Below are positions 43,283 to 52,016 of a stretch of 64,000 bases of DNA, piece by piece. Both the position numbers and the translations under genes were made by a program. Source of the DNA: Aliiroseovarius sediminis. GTDB taxonomy: Bacteria > Pseudomonadota > Alphaproteobacteria > Rhodobacterales > Rhodobacteraceae. The notes below the pieces were generated by a model. That model worked only from the letters and a program-made list of their open reading frames with translations, searched no databases and had not been told where the DNA came from. The stretch covers positions 186,001 through 250,000 of the forward strand of contig NZ_JALBYP010000038.1 of assembly GCF_022678485.1 (NCBI RefSeq). The letters are read 5' to 3'. The stretch's first letter is position 1. The number at the start of each line of letters is the position of its first letter.

Positions 43283-46200
43283 TCAGGCGACCAGCGCCTC
43301 GGCCTTCTTCAGGTCAACGCTGACCAATTGGCTGACTCCCATTTCTGCCATTGTCACCCCGAACAGGCGGTCCATCCGCGCCATGGTCACGGCGTGGTGG
43401 GTGATGATCAGGAACCTTGTGTCCGTGCGGCGGGTCATTTCGTCCAGCAAATCGCAGAACCGCGCAACGTTGGCATCATCCAGGGGCGCGTCAACCTCGT
43501 CCAGCACACAAATGGGGGCGGGGTTGGCCAAGAACACCGCGAAGATCAGCGCCAGCGCGGTCAGCGTCTGTTCGCCCCCTGACAGCAGGCTGAGCGTCGA
43601 TAGCTTCTTGCCTGGCGGCTGGCACATGATCTCAAGCCCAGCATCAAGCGGGTCGTCGCTTTCGACCAGAACCAGCTTTGCCTCGCCGCCACCAAACAGG
43701 TGTTTGAACAGGTTGCCGAAGCTGCCATTCACCTCTTCAAACGCTGTCAAAAGACGTTCGCGCCCTTCCTTGTTCAGGCTGGCAATACCGCTGCGCAGTT
43801 TTTTGATCGCCTCTTCCAGATCGGTCTTTTCTTTCAGCAGCGTGTCGTGTTCTTCCTGAACCTCTTTCGCGTCCTCTTCTGCGCGCAGGTTGACGGCCCC
43901 CAAGGCATCCCGCTGGCGTTTCAGGCGGTTGACGTCATGTTCAATCTGCTCGGCGGTCGGCATCTTGTCGGGGTCGGCGTCAAGGCTTTCCAGCAGCGCG
44001 TCGGGCGTGGTTTCCATGTCCTCGGCGATGCGTTCGGCGGCATAGGTGACGGTTTCGCGGGCGGCATCCGTGCGGGCTTCGGCACGGGCGCGGGTCTCGC
44101 GGGCTTCACCGGCGGCGCGTTCGGCGTCACGCTCAGTAGTGGTTGCCTGACGCTCGGCGGTTTCACCTTCGGCCAGCTTGTCCGCTGCCGCCTTGCGACG
44201 GGTCTCTGCCTCGTTGATCGCGCCTGCCAGTTCATCCCGCTTGGCGGCAAGTTCGTCAGGGGCGGCGTTGGCATCGGCCAGTTCGGCTTCGCTGTCGGCC
44301 TTGCGTTCTTCCAATTCGGCAATTCGCTTGCCTGCGGTTTCAAGCCGATGCTTCCAGCCCGAGATCTCCTTGATGATTTCCTGACTGCGGCGCGTCCGCG
44401 CCTCGCCTTCGCGGCGCAGTTCGTCATGGGCCGAGCGTTTGGTCATCATCGTCATGCGCGCGGCTTCGACCGCCATCTTGACGTCCTCGACCTGCGCCCG
44501 CGCCGCGTCCAGATCGCCCAGATCGGCCATGCCGCGTTCGGCTTCGATCAACCGCTGGCGCGCGCCCATGGTTTCTTCTTCATGGCGTTTCAGCGCCATG
44601 CCAAGGTTTTCCAGTTTGCCATCCGCGATGTTGCGGTCTGCTTCGGCGCGCGACAAGGCGCGGTTGGCATCCGCCATCGCGCGGTCCGCATCACGGCGGG
44701 CATCGCGCGCGCGCTTGTCGGCTTCGGTGGTTTCAACCAGCCGGGTTTTCAGGGTTTCATGCGCTGCACGGGCCCCGTCGGCACGGGCTGACGCGTCCTC
44801 AAGATCCTGCTTCAGCTCTTGCAGGCGGTTCAACTGTTCCAACCGCAAGGCCGCGGTCGAGGGTTGATCTTCGGCACCCGCCCGAAACCCGTCCCAACGC
44901 CACAGATCGCCGTCCATCGACACCAACCGCTGCCCCGGTTTCAGATCGGCTTGCAGGCGCGGCGCGTCAGCGGCGCTGACCAGGCCGATCTGGCTCATAC
45001 GGCGGGCCAGCACCTCGGGCACGGTGACGTAATTGGTCAGCGCATTCACACCATCTGGCAAGGATTGCGCCTGCGCGTATGCTGGCAACGAGGCCCAGCC
45101 GGACGGTGCGTCACCATCAATCGCAGGTGCGCGCAGATCATCGGCCAGCGCGGCGCCCAGTGCTTTCTCGTATCCCGGTTTGACGCGCAGATCGTCCAGA
45201 ACCTGCCCGCCTTCGGACGCATCACGTTCCACCAACCGCGCCAGTGCCTGAACCTCGGCATGAAGCGCGTTCACCTCGCCCTCGGCCGAGGAGCGGGCGG
45301 CGCGGGCATCGGCCTCGCGGGCTTGCGCCTCGGCGCGCGCGTCATCGGCGGCGACCAATGCAGCTTCGGCGTCTTCGGCGGCTTTGTCGGCGGTGGCTTC
45401 GGCGGTTTTGGCGGCGTCATAGTCCACGCCGGCCTTGTCCAGCGCGGCTTTTGCCTCGTCCATCGCGGCGCGGGCGCGTTCGGCCTCGGCTTCGCTTTTT
45501 TCCAGCGATTTGCGGCTGTCGTCCAGCAAGCGGTGGGCCGATTGGTGACGAGCCGACAGGCGGGCCACATCTTCGGTCAGTTGTGACAGGTCGCCTTCGC
45601 GTTCCTGCAAGATCGCCGCACTGTCGCGGGCGTCCGTGCTTGCCGCCTCGACCGCCGCATCGTGCCCATCTGAGGCTTTGGCAATCTGCGCCTGCTCCCA
45701 TTCCAGCCGCTCGATCGTTTCGCCCGCATCCTTGTTCAGCCCGCTTTCGCGGTCAATGTCGCGGGTCAGTTGAGTGATCCGGGCCGTCAGGGTTTCGATC
45801 CGCTGGCGGGCCTGGGCTTCCTGATCGGACAACTGGTCGCGCTGAACTTGCAGACGTTGCAGGATGGCCGCCGCGACCGCCTCTTCCTCGCGCAGCGGGG
45901 GCAGACGGTCTTCGGCCTGTTGCCGGGCTTTGGCGGCGGCGCGGGCGGCACCTTCGGCACTTGCAGCAGCTTTCACACGTTCGGTCAGTTGGGCTTCGGC
46001 CTCGGCGCGGGCGGCGTCGGCTTCCTTCCAGCGGCGATACAACAGCAGCCCTTCGGCGCGGCGCAGATCGTCCCCTATGGTGCGATAGCGCGCGGCCTGA
46101 CGGGCCTGACGCGCCAATTGCCCCAGTTGCGAGGCCAATTGCTCAATCACATCATCGACACGCGACAGGTTCGTCTCGGTGCCTTTCAGCTTCAACTCGG

Positions 46201-46738
46201 CCTCGTGTCGGCGTTGATACAGGCCCGAGATCCCGGCCGCTTCTTCCAGAATACGCCGACGCGACTTGGGCTTGGCGTTGATCAGTTCGGAAATCTGCCC
46301 CTGCCGCACCAGCGCGGGCGAATGCGCCCCCGTGGACGCATCGGCGAACAGCATCTGCACGTCGCGCGCGCGCACATCCTTGCTGTTGACCTTATAGGCC
46401 GACCCCGCATCGCGGGTGATCCGGCGCACGATCTCAAGGTTATCATTATCGTTGAACCCCGATGGGGCCAGTCGTTCGCTGTTGTCCAGAAGCAGCGCGA
46501 CCTCGGCAAAGTTGCGGGCAGGCCGGGATGACGCACCGGCGAAGATCACATCTTCCATCCCGCCGCCCCTCATCGCTGTGGGGCGGTTTTCGCCCATAAC
46601 CCAGCGCAGCGCTTCCAGAAGGTTGGACTTGCCGCAGCCGTTCGGTCCGACCACGCCTGTCAAACCGTCCGCGATCACCAGATCGGTCGGGTCCACAAAG
46701 CTTTTAAAGCCATTCAGGCGGAGTTTTGAAAACCGCAA
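43283..46738 (-). CDS. smc: Chromosome segregation protein SMC
   Basis: SMC is the ATP-driven loop-forming protein of bacterial condensin. The 1151-residue protein has the N-terminal Walker A in GVVGPNGCGKSNLLEALRW, two very long coiled-coil arms rich in Ala, Glu, Arg and Asp, a hinge around residues 500-640, and the C-terminal head with signature LSLLSGGEQTLTALALI and Walker B CVLDEVDAPLDDANV. The coiled coils produce several long antisense frames on the plus strand that are not genes. ScpA and ScpB are not nearby. Confidence 0.97.
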   Translation of the reverse strand: MRFSKLRLNGFKSFVDPTDLVIADGLTGVVGPNGCGKSNLLEALRWVMGENRPTAMRGGGMEDVIFAGASSRPARNFAEVALLLDNSERLAPSGFNDNDNLEIVRRITRDAGSAYKVNSKDVRARDVQMLFADASTGAHSPALVRQGQISELINAKPKSRRRILEEAAGISGLYQRRHEAELKLKGTETNLSRVDDVIEQLASQLGQLARQARQAARYRTIGDDLRRAEGLLLYRRWKEADAARAEAEAQLTERVKAAASAEGAARAAAKARQQAEDRLPPLREEEAVAAAILQRLQVQRDQLSDQEAQARQRIETLTARITQLTRDIDRESGLNKDAGETIERLEWEQAQIAKASDGHDAAVEAASTDARDSAAILQEREGDLSQLTEDVARLSARHQSAHRLLDDSRKSLEKSEAEAERARAAMDEAKAALDKAGVDYDAAKTAEATADKAAEDAEAALVAADDARAEAQAREADARAARSSAEGEVNALHAEVQALARLVERDASEGGQVLDDLRVKPGYEKALGAALADDLRAPAIDGDAPSGWASLPAYAQAQSLPDGVNALTNYVTVPEVLARRMSQIGLVSAADAPRLQADLKPGQRLVSMDGDLWRWDGFRAGAEDQPSTAALRLEQLNRLQELKQDLEDASARADGARAAHETLKTRLVETTEADKRARDARRDADRAMADANRALSRAEADRNIADGKLENLGMALKRHEEETMGARQRLIEAERGMADLGDLDAARAQVEDVKMAVEAARMTMMTKRSAHDELRREGEARTRRSQEIIKEISGWKHRLETAGKRIAELEERKADSEAELADANAAPDELAAKRDELAGAINEAETRRKAAADKLAEGETAERQATTTERDAERAAGEARETRARAEARTDAARETVTYAAERIAEDMETTPDALLESLDADPDKMPTAEQIEHDVNRLKRQRDALGAVNLRAEEDAKEVQEEHDTLLKEKTDLEEAIKKLRSGIASLNKEGRERLLTAFEEVNGSFGNLFKHLFGGGEAKLVLVESDDPLDAGLEIMCQPPGKKLSTLSLLSGGEQTLTALALIFAVFLANPAPICVLDEVDAPLDDANVARFCDLLDEMTRRTDTRFLIITHHAVTMARMDRLFGVTMAEMGVSQLVSVDLKKAEALVA

Positions 46739-46838
46739 GCGGTCTGCCTCATCATTGATTCTTCATTAAGTGCCGATTTTTTCGGGGGAATGGGGGCGAG
46801 TCAACGATGGTTGTCGATATATAGGCGAAATGGGCGGG

Positions 46839-46847
46839 TTATCCACA
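46839..46847 (+). promoter_or_regulatory. Perfect DnaA box upstream of smc
   Basis: TTATCCACA, the strongest DnaA-box sequence, occurs once in the 150-base gap between smc and the lipoprotein gene, about 100 bases upstream of the smc start. A single box can arise by chance in a window of this size, so regulation of smc by DnaA is only a possibility. Confidence 0.35.
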
Positions 46848-46888
46848 AGATATTGCAGAAAAGACGGCGTTGAATGGGTGCGTCCGGC

Positions 46889-47203
46889 TCACCTACAGTC
46901 GATTTCCGCGCTTTGTATTGCCTGATCGCCGGATAGTGATCCCGCGACGACGCGGCAACCCGTCGCCTGTTCGATGGCTTTTTCCGAGCGGGCGAGGATC
47001 ACCGGAAGACGCGGCAAAGCTTCGATGCTGGTGCGATAAACCTCGACCCGGTTTTCGCGCCGGTGGACGGAAAAGGTTGAGCCATCGACGCTGGCCTTCT
47101 TCACGGTGGTATCTGCGGTCATGAATTGCGGGCTGGGGCTGTCGCAGGCGGCCAAAAACGCGCTCAGCCCCACGATCACGATGACCTTAGACGAATGTGA
47201 CAT
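46889..47203 (-). CDS. Small putative lipoprotein
   Basis: The 104-residue protein has a lipoprotein signal peptide with the lipobox FLAAC (Cys at residue 20), so it should be lipid-anchored in the periplasm. The mature part includes FSVHRRENRVEVYRTSIEAL and ends with a Cys pair (TGCRVVAGS and EIDCR), which could form a disulfide. I do not recognise the family. It is upstream of smc in the same direction with a 150-base gap and is divergent from the membrane protein gene at 47373. Confidence 0.7.
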   Translation of the reverse strand: MSHSSKVIVIVGLSAFLAACDSPSPQFMTADTTVKKASVDGSTFSVHRRENRVEVYRTSIEALPRLPVILARSEKAIEQATGCRVVAGSLSGDQAIQSAEIDCR

Positions 47204-47309
47204 GCTGTATCTCCCTTCTGCCCCAGAGTGCGCCGGGATTGGTTAACAACTGGTAAACCGCGGCACGGTTTTGCCCGCCGGGTGCGACATCTTGAGCATC
47301 ACCGAGGGC

Positions 47310-47338
47310 TTGCCGCAGCGGCAATTCGAGTCTATAAA
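47310..47338 (+). promoter_or_regulatory. Candidate sigma70-type promoter of the 47373 gene
   Basis: TTGCCG (47310-47315) and TATAAA (47333-47338) are separated by 17 bases, an ideal spacing. The likely transcription start falls inside the dyad at 47338-47357. Confidence 0.6.
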
Positions 47339-47357
47339 CATTCACAAATATGAATGT
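47338..47357. promoter_or_regulatory. Dyad operator ATTC-N8-GAAT overlapping the promoter
   Basis: ACATTCA and TGAATGT form a perfect inverted repeat with a 6-base spacer, directly downstream of the -10 hexamer. The core ATTC-N8-GAAT matches the dyad described for the persulfide-responsive ArsR-family repressors SqrR/BigR of Rhodobacterales and relatives. A repressor bound here would block transcription start, so the gene at 47373 may be induced by reactive sulfur. Confidence 0.55.
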
Positions 47358-47372
47358 GAATGGAGAAATCCC

Positions 47373-48578
47373 ATGCAACCCAATCGTCCGGCGGACAAGT
47401 ACTCTCCGCTCTACTTCCTGGCCTCGGTCGGGGCCGGTGGCCTGTCGGTCACGTTTTTCATGTACATCATGTTCTGGGTGCCCAAGCACGGCACGCCCGT
47501 CCCGGTGTTCGAGGATATTCTGGCCGCCTTCACCATGGGCAGCCTTGGCATGAAGCTTGCCATTATCACGGCTTGGGCGGGGATCGCGACCTTCGTGTTC
47601 CTGAACCTGAAATACCTGGTGTGGAACCTCAAAGCGTTCTCGGCCTTCCGCAAGACCGAGGCATTTACCAAGCTGAAAACCACCAACGCGGAAACAACCA
47701 TCCTAGCCATGCCACTGGCCTTGGCGATGAGCGTGAACGCCCTGTTCGTCGCCGGCATCGTCTTTGTGCCGGGGCTGTGGTCAATCGTCGAATACCTGTT
47801 TCCCTTCGCGATGGCGGCGTTTCTGGCCATCGGTATTCTTGCGCTGATGCAGATCGGCGATTTCCTTGGACGCGTGCTGACCAAGGGCGGGGTGTTTGAT
47901 GTCACGGCGCACAACAGTTTTGCGCAGATGCTGCCCGCCTTTGCGCTGGCGATGACCGCCGTTGGCTTTTCTGCCCCTGCTGCAATGAGCACAAATACCG
48001 TCGTGGTCGGCGTCGCGCTGGTCGGATCGACGTTCTTTGGTGTCGCGTCCCTGACCTATGCGGTGCTGGCGTTGTTCACCGCCTTCAACTCGATGCTGCA
48101 TTACGGCACATCCAAGGAAACTGCACCCACGCTTCTGATCGTGATCCCGTTGATGACCATTCTGGGCATCATGGCCATGCGCCAGAACCACGGTCTGCAC
48201 GAAACGTTTGAAGTTCAAGCCGCCGCTGGTGAGACCATGATTTTCCTGGCGCGTTTGGTCGCTGTGCAGGTCCTGTTCGGACTTCTTGGGTTGGTGATGC
48301 TGGCCCGGCACGATTACTGGAAAAGCTTTGTGTTCGGGTCCGAGACGTCGCCGGGTTCCTATGCGTTGGTCTGTCCCGGCGTTGCCCTGTCGGTGTTGTT
48401 GCAGTTCTTCATCAACTCGGGACTGGTGGAGGCTGGTGTGCTGACCAAGTTCTCGGTCGCGTATTGGGCTGTGACCGCAATTGCACTTGCCTTCCAAGTC
48501 GCCATGATCGCGCTGGTGGTTCGGTTGAACAAACAGCATTTTGGGCGGACCACGGTGCAGGCCGTGCCGGCTGAATAA
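47373..48578 (+). CDS. Multi-pass membrane protein, possibly TsoY-like, under a sulfur-type operator
   Basis: The 401-residue protein has roughly ten hydrophobic segments and no soluble domain. It begins with YSPLYFLASVGAGGLSVTFF, a pattern I associate, with limited certainty, with the TsoY family of (seleno)proteins; a TehA/SLAC1-like anion channel is the other idea. No selenocysteine codon is present in frame. GGAGAAATCCC precedes the ATG at 47373. The gene is single, with its own promoter, ATTC-N8-GAAT operator and terminator. A role in handling a sulfur compound is inferred from the operator only. Confidence 0.6.
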   Translation: MQPNRPADKYSPLYFLASVGAGGLSVTFFMYIMFWVPKHGTPVPVFEDILAAFTMGSLGMKLAIITAWAGIATFVFLNLKYLVWNLKAFSAFRKTEAFTKLKTTNAETTILAMPLALAMSVNALFVAGIVFVPGLWSIVEYLFPFAMAAFLAIGILALMQIGDFLGRVLTKGGVFDVTAHNSFAQMLPAFALAMTAVGFSAPAAMSTNTVVVGVALVGSTFFGVASLTYAVLALFTAFNSMLHYGTSKETAPTLLIVIPLMTILGIMAMRQNHGLHETFEVQAAAGETMIFLARLVAVQVLFGLLGLVMLARHDYWKSFVFGSETSPGSYALVCPGVALSVLLQFFINSGLVEAGVLTKFSVAYWAVTAIALAFQVAMIALVVRLNKQHFGRTTVQAVPAE

Positions 48579-48600
48579 TCTAGCTCAAACTCGATTAAGG

Positions 48601-48630
48601 GGGGCGCGTCGGAAACGATGCGCCCCTTTT
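48601..48630 (+). terminator. Intrinsic terminator after the 47373 gene
   Basis: GGGGCGCGTC (48601-48610) pairs with GATGCGCCCC (48617-48626) around GGAAAC and is followed by TTTT. It reaches the last codon of the convergent TPP enzyme gene. Confidence 0.8.
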
Positions 48631-50296
48631 ACGTTTTACCCCGCGCCGCCTCGCCCTGAGCGCGCAAGGCATCAAGGGTCAGGCCGGGGGTCGCGACTTG
48701 CGGGTCAAGCACAAGTTCGATGACAGCAGGGCATTGCGCCTTTCGCGCGCGTCCGAACGCTGCCGCAAAATCTGCGCCATCCGTGACCGTTTCCCCATGC
48801 CCGCCGTAAGCCCGCGCCAGTGCCGCGAAGTCGGGGTTTGCCATGTCAGTGCCCGATACGCGGCCCGGATAGCTGCGTTCCTGATGCATCCGGATCGTGC
48901 CGTAACGTCCGTTATTGGCAATGATCGCGATGGGCTTGGCGCCGTGCTGAACGGCGGTCGACAACTCGTTCAGGGTCATCTGAAACTCGCCATCGCCAAG
49001 CCATGCGACCACCGTGCGATCGGGGTGTTCAAGGCTGGCGGCAACCGCAGCGGGAAAGCCGTATCCCATGGAGCCTGAGATTGGGGCAAGCTGCGTTCCG
49101 TGCTGTTTGAAGCGGAAATAGCGATGCAGCCAAGTGGCATAATTCCCCGCCCCGTTGGTGACAATGGCATCGTCGGGCAGGTTATCCGTCAGCCAAAGCA
49201 CGACCTGTTCCAGCTTGACCTTGCCGGGCGTGGTGGCGGGGGCCTGAAACGCCTCGTAATCCTGCCGCGCTGATTTGCTCCAATCGGCCCAACGCGGCGA
49301 TTGGGTGCCGCCCGCCTTCACCAGCGCCTCAAGCGCATCGGGTGCGGTGGCGGCAAGGGCCAGATCGGCGTGATAGACCCGGCCCAGCTCGTCCGGGTCG
49401 GGATAGACATGCACGATGCGCTTGCCCGTCGCTTTGGGGTCCAGAAGCTCGTATCCGCCCGTGACGTTGTCGCCCAACCGCGACCCCAACACGATCAGCG
49501 TGTCGGCATCTCGCAGGCGCGCGCCGAGTTTCGGGTTCATTCCGACGCCCAGATCACCGGCAAAGTTGGGGTGCCGGTTGTCCATGACATCCTGCCGCCG
49601 AAAGGCGCAGGTGACAGGCAGATCATGGGCGTTAGCGAAGTCCGCCAGATTGCTGGCTGCGTCCTGCGTCCAGCCCGGCCCTCCTGCAATGATCAGCGGC
49701 GTCTTTGCCTCGGCCAGCATTTCCGTGATCGCCAGCGCGTCCTGCGCGGTCACATGCCCGGTCGTGCGCGCCATCGCCGGGCGATCCGGCACATCGGCAC
49801 GCGCACTCAACATATCTTCAGGCAGGGCGACCACCACTGGACCGGGGCGACCCGACCGGGCCATGTGGAACGCACGGGCAAGGTACTCCGGCAGGCGATC
49901 GGTCTGGTCGACCTCGCACGCCCATTTGGCAAGCGAGCCGAAGACGGCGCGGTAATCAACTTCCTGAAACGCCTCGCGGTCACGGTGGCCGCGCGCAATC
50001 TGACCCACGAAGATCACCATCGGCGTGCTGTCCTGCTGGGCCACATGAATGCCGGAGGCTGCGTTGGTCGCGCCGGGGCCACGGGTGACGAACAGAACGC
50101 CTGGGTCACCGGTCAACTTGCCATGTGCTTCGGCCATCATCGCGGCACCGCCTTCTTGACGACAGACGATGTTTTCGATCCCGCTGTCGTGCAATCCGTC
50201 CAGCGCCGCAAGGAAGCTTTCACCAGGCACCGAGAACACGCGGCGCACCCCTTCGCTTTTCAGGTGATCGACCAGTATTTGTCCGCCATGCCGCAT
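48629..50296 (-). CDS. Thiamine-diphosphate enzyme, acetolactate-synthase-like
   Basis: The 555-residue protein has the three-domain layout of the acetolactate synthase/benzoylformate decarboxylase family. The catalytic Glu that activates the cofactor is in VCRQEGGAAMMAEAHGK, and the ThDP-Mg motif runs from WLGDGEFQMTLNEL to AIIANNGRYGTI. It lacks a regulatory-subunit gene beside it and is not near ilv genes, so a catabolic or oxo-acid role is more likely than branched-chain amino acid synthesis. I chose the ATG at 50296 (MRHGGQILVDHL); the longer open frame has no conserved sequence. It is divergent from the FMN reductase gene. Confidence 0.82.
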   Translation of the reverse strand: MRHGGQILVDHLKSEGVRRVFSVPGESFLAALDGLHDSGIENIVCRQEGGAAMMAEAHGKLTGDPGVLFVTRGPGATNAASGIHVAQQDSTPMVIFVGQIARGHRDREAFQEVDYRAVFGSLAKWACEVDQTDRLPEYLARAFHMARSGRPGPVVVALPEDMLSARADVPDRPAMARTTGHVTAQDALAITEMLAEAKTPLIIAGGPGWTQDAASNLADFANAHDLPVTCAFRRQDVMDNRHPNFAGDLGVGMNPKLGARLRDADTLIVLGSRLGDNVTGGYELLDPKATGKRIVHVYPDPDELGRVYHADLALAATAPDALEALVKAGGTQSPRWADWSKSARQDYEAFQAPATTPGKVKLEQVVLWLTDNLPDDAIVTNGAGNYATWLHRYFRFKQHGTQLAPISGSMGYGFPAAVAASLEHPDRTVVAWLGDGEFQMTLNELSTAVQHGAKPIAIIANNGRYGTIRMHQERSYPGRVSGTDMANPDFAALARAYGGHGETVTDGADFAAAFGRARKAQCPAVIELVLDPQVATPGLTLDALRAQGEAARGKT

Positions 50297-50379
50297 GATT
50301 ATGCCCCCCAGCACGGGATTTCGCCGTTGACCTTCGGTTCTACACACAGCACCTTGCGCGCGCAAAACAGGAGGTCGAA

Positions 50380-50925
50380 TTGTCCACACATCGTTTGCTT
50401 GGCATGTCCGGGGCATTGCGTAAAGACGCAACCAACCGTTTTTTGATCCGAAACGCGGCACGCCTGTATGGTGACGCCGAGTTTGCCGAAGCTGATCTTC
50501 ACCTGCCACTCTACAATGCCGATGACGAGGCCGAGCAGGGTATTCCCGACCCCGTTGCGCGTCTGGTGGACCAGATCGCGGCGGCGGATGCGGTCGTTAT
50601 CTCAACGCCAGAATACAACAAGATGCTGTCTGGAGTCCTGAAAAACGCGCTGGATTGGGTCAGCCGGGTCAAGCCCCAGCCCTGGGTCGGCAAACCTGTG
50701 GCGGTGATGTCGGCGGCTGGTGGAAGGGCGGGGGGTGACCGTGCGCAAACATCGCTTTTGTCTGCGATGACGCCCTTCCAGCCGCGTCTGGTTGTCGGCC
50801 CCGAAGTGGCGATCGCCGCAAGCGGTCAGGAATTCGATGAAAACGGGCATTTGACCAGCCCAAGATACGAGGCGGCGCTGGCCGCTTTGATGGAAAAACT
50901 CCGCACCGAGGCTGATCGCGGCTAA
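50380..50925 (+). CDS. NADPH-dependent FMN reductase
   Basis: This flavodoxin-like reductase (181 residues) has the FMN-phosphate site in LGMSGALRKDATNRFLIR and the flavin loop in ISTPEYNKMLSGVLKNALDW, matching the ArsH/ChrR/YieF group. It would reduce FMN, quinones or other acceptors with NADPH. The start is a TTG at 50380 with AGGAGG 5 bases upstream; the next ATG, at 50404, would cut into the first strand. Its stop overlaps the stop of the convergent FAD oxidase gene by 4 bases. Confidence 0.85.
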   Translation: MSTHRLLGMSGALRKDATNRFLIRNAARLYGDAEFAEADLHLPLYNADDEAEQGIPDPVARLVDQIAAADAVVISTPEYNKMLSGVLKNALDWVSRVKPQPWVGKPVAVMSAAGGRAGGDRAQTSLLSAMTPFQPRLVVGPEVAIAASGQEFDENGHLTSPRYEAALAALMEKLRTEADRG

Positions 50926-51962
50926 AGGCTGGCTGCGACCTTGAAATCCTCGGGGATGGTGTCGCGGTCGTCCAGCACCAGATCCGCCATGACCTCGCCT
51001 ACGTTCGGCCCCATGCCAAAGCCGATCTTGAAGCCGCCATTGGCGATGAAATGGTCCGGCCTGCCGGGGTAATGTCCCAGCATTGGCGCCCGGGATTTCG
51101 CGCGCGGGCGCACGCCAGCCCAGCGTTCGATGACAGGCGCCTCCGCGATGGCCGGGCAAACCGCGCGCGCACGGGCGATCACATCGTCCAAAGCGTTATC
51201 GCAGCTTGCAGGATCGTCGAAGTCGCGTTCACTGGTGGACCCGACCGCGACTGTGCCATCCGCATGAGGGATTATGTGCACACTATCGGCAAAGATCTGC
51301 GGAAGGGTCGCAGCGTCGTGGCGCAGCAGGGCGCTTTGCCCCTTCACGCCGTTGCCGACGGGCTTGCCCAGCTGGTCCGACAGTGCCAGCAACCCTTGCC
51401 AGCCGGTCGCCCAGACGATGCGGCCTTCTTCGCGTCCCTCGACCACGACCTCGCCACCCTTGGCGCACACGGCGCCAGCCAGTGCCTTTGCGGCCAGTCG
51501 CGGGTTCATCCGTGCGGTCAGCGTGTCGTGGATCAGGTATCCAGTCGGGCTGTCCGGTGCCCAGCCCGAAAAATCAGAGACGGGCCGAACGTCCCACTCC
51601 GCTTTCCCTTGCCACAAACTCGCGGCCTCGGCCTTGCGGTCGCGCGCAAGGGTCAGGGCGCGGTCGTCCGCGATGGGTTGCAGCCGCCCTGTGCGCCCAT
51701 ACCCCGACGATTGGCCCGAGGTCGCCTCGACCATCTTCCAATAGCCTTCCGCCATGATCAGGCTGTCGAATTGAAACGCTTTCTTGGCGTTCCAGCGTTC
51801 CGGCACATGCGGGGCCAGCGCGCCGACCAACCCGCCAGATGACCCGGCCCCAACGCCGTGTGGGTCGATCACCCGCACCTTTGCGCCGCGCGCAGCACAG
51901 CTCCACGCCACGGACAGACCAAAAATCCCTGCGCCGTAAATGGTAACATCCCTGATTGCCAA
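50922..51962 (-). CDS. FAD-dependent oxidoreductase, MnmC oxidase-domain-like
   Basis: The 346-residue protein is of the DAO fold: YGAGIFGLSVAWSCAARGAKV binds the FAD dinucleotide, and the C-terminus has FIANGGFKIGFGMGPNVGEV. In E. coli the C-terminal half of MnmC is a similar FAD oxidase that converts cmnm5(s2)U34 of tRNA to nm5(s2)U. The gene is divergent from mnmD, 54 bases away, and MnmD is the other half of MnmC. I infer a split MnmC, but generic glycine/D-amino-acid oxidase activity cannot be excluded. Confidence 0.72.
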   Translation of the reverse strand: MAIRDVTIYGAGIFGLSVAWSCAARGAKVRVIDPHGVGAGSSGGLVGALAPHVPERWNAKKAFQFDSLIMAEGYWKMVEATSGQSSGYGRTGRLQPIADDRALTLARDRKAEAASLWQGKAEWDVRPVSDFSGWAPDSPTGYLIHDTLTARMNPRLAAKALAGAVCAKGGEVVVEGREEGRIVWATGWQGLLALSDQLGKPVGNGVKGQSALLRHDAATLPQIFADSVHIIPHADGTVAVGSTSERDFDDPASCDNALDDVIARARAVCPAIAEAPVIERWAGVRPRAKSRAPMLGHYPGRPDHFIANGGFKIGFGMGPNVGEVMADLVLDDRDTIPEDFKVAASL

Positions 51963-52016
51963 AACATCGGTCCTTCTTCATGGTCACGCGCGTTAATCCA
52001 ACGTCTAGGGCATGTC

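Noticed and set aside
43700-44791. 363-codon plus-strand frame opposite smc
   Set aside because: It is antisense to the alanine- and glutamate-rich coiled coil of SMC; codon bias of that region keeps opposite frames open. No ribosome binding site or family resemblance.
49301-50446. 381-codon plus-strand frame opposite the TPP enzyme
   Set aside because: The minus-strand protein has complete catalytic motifs over the same bases; the plus-strand translation has none.
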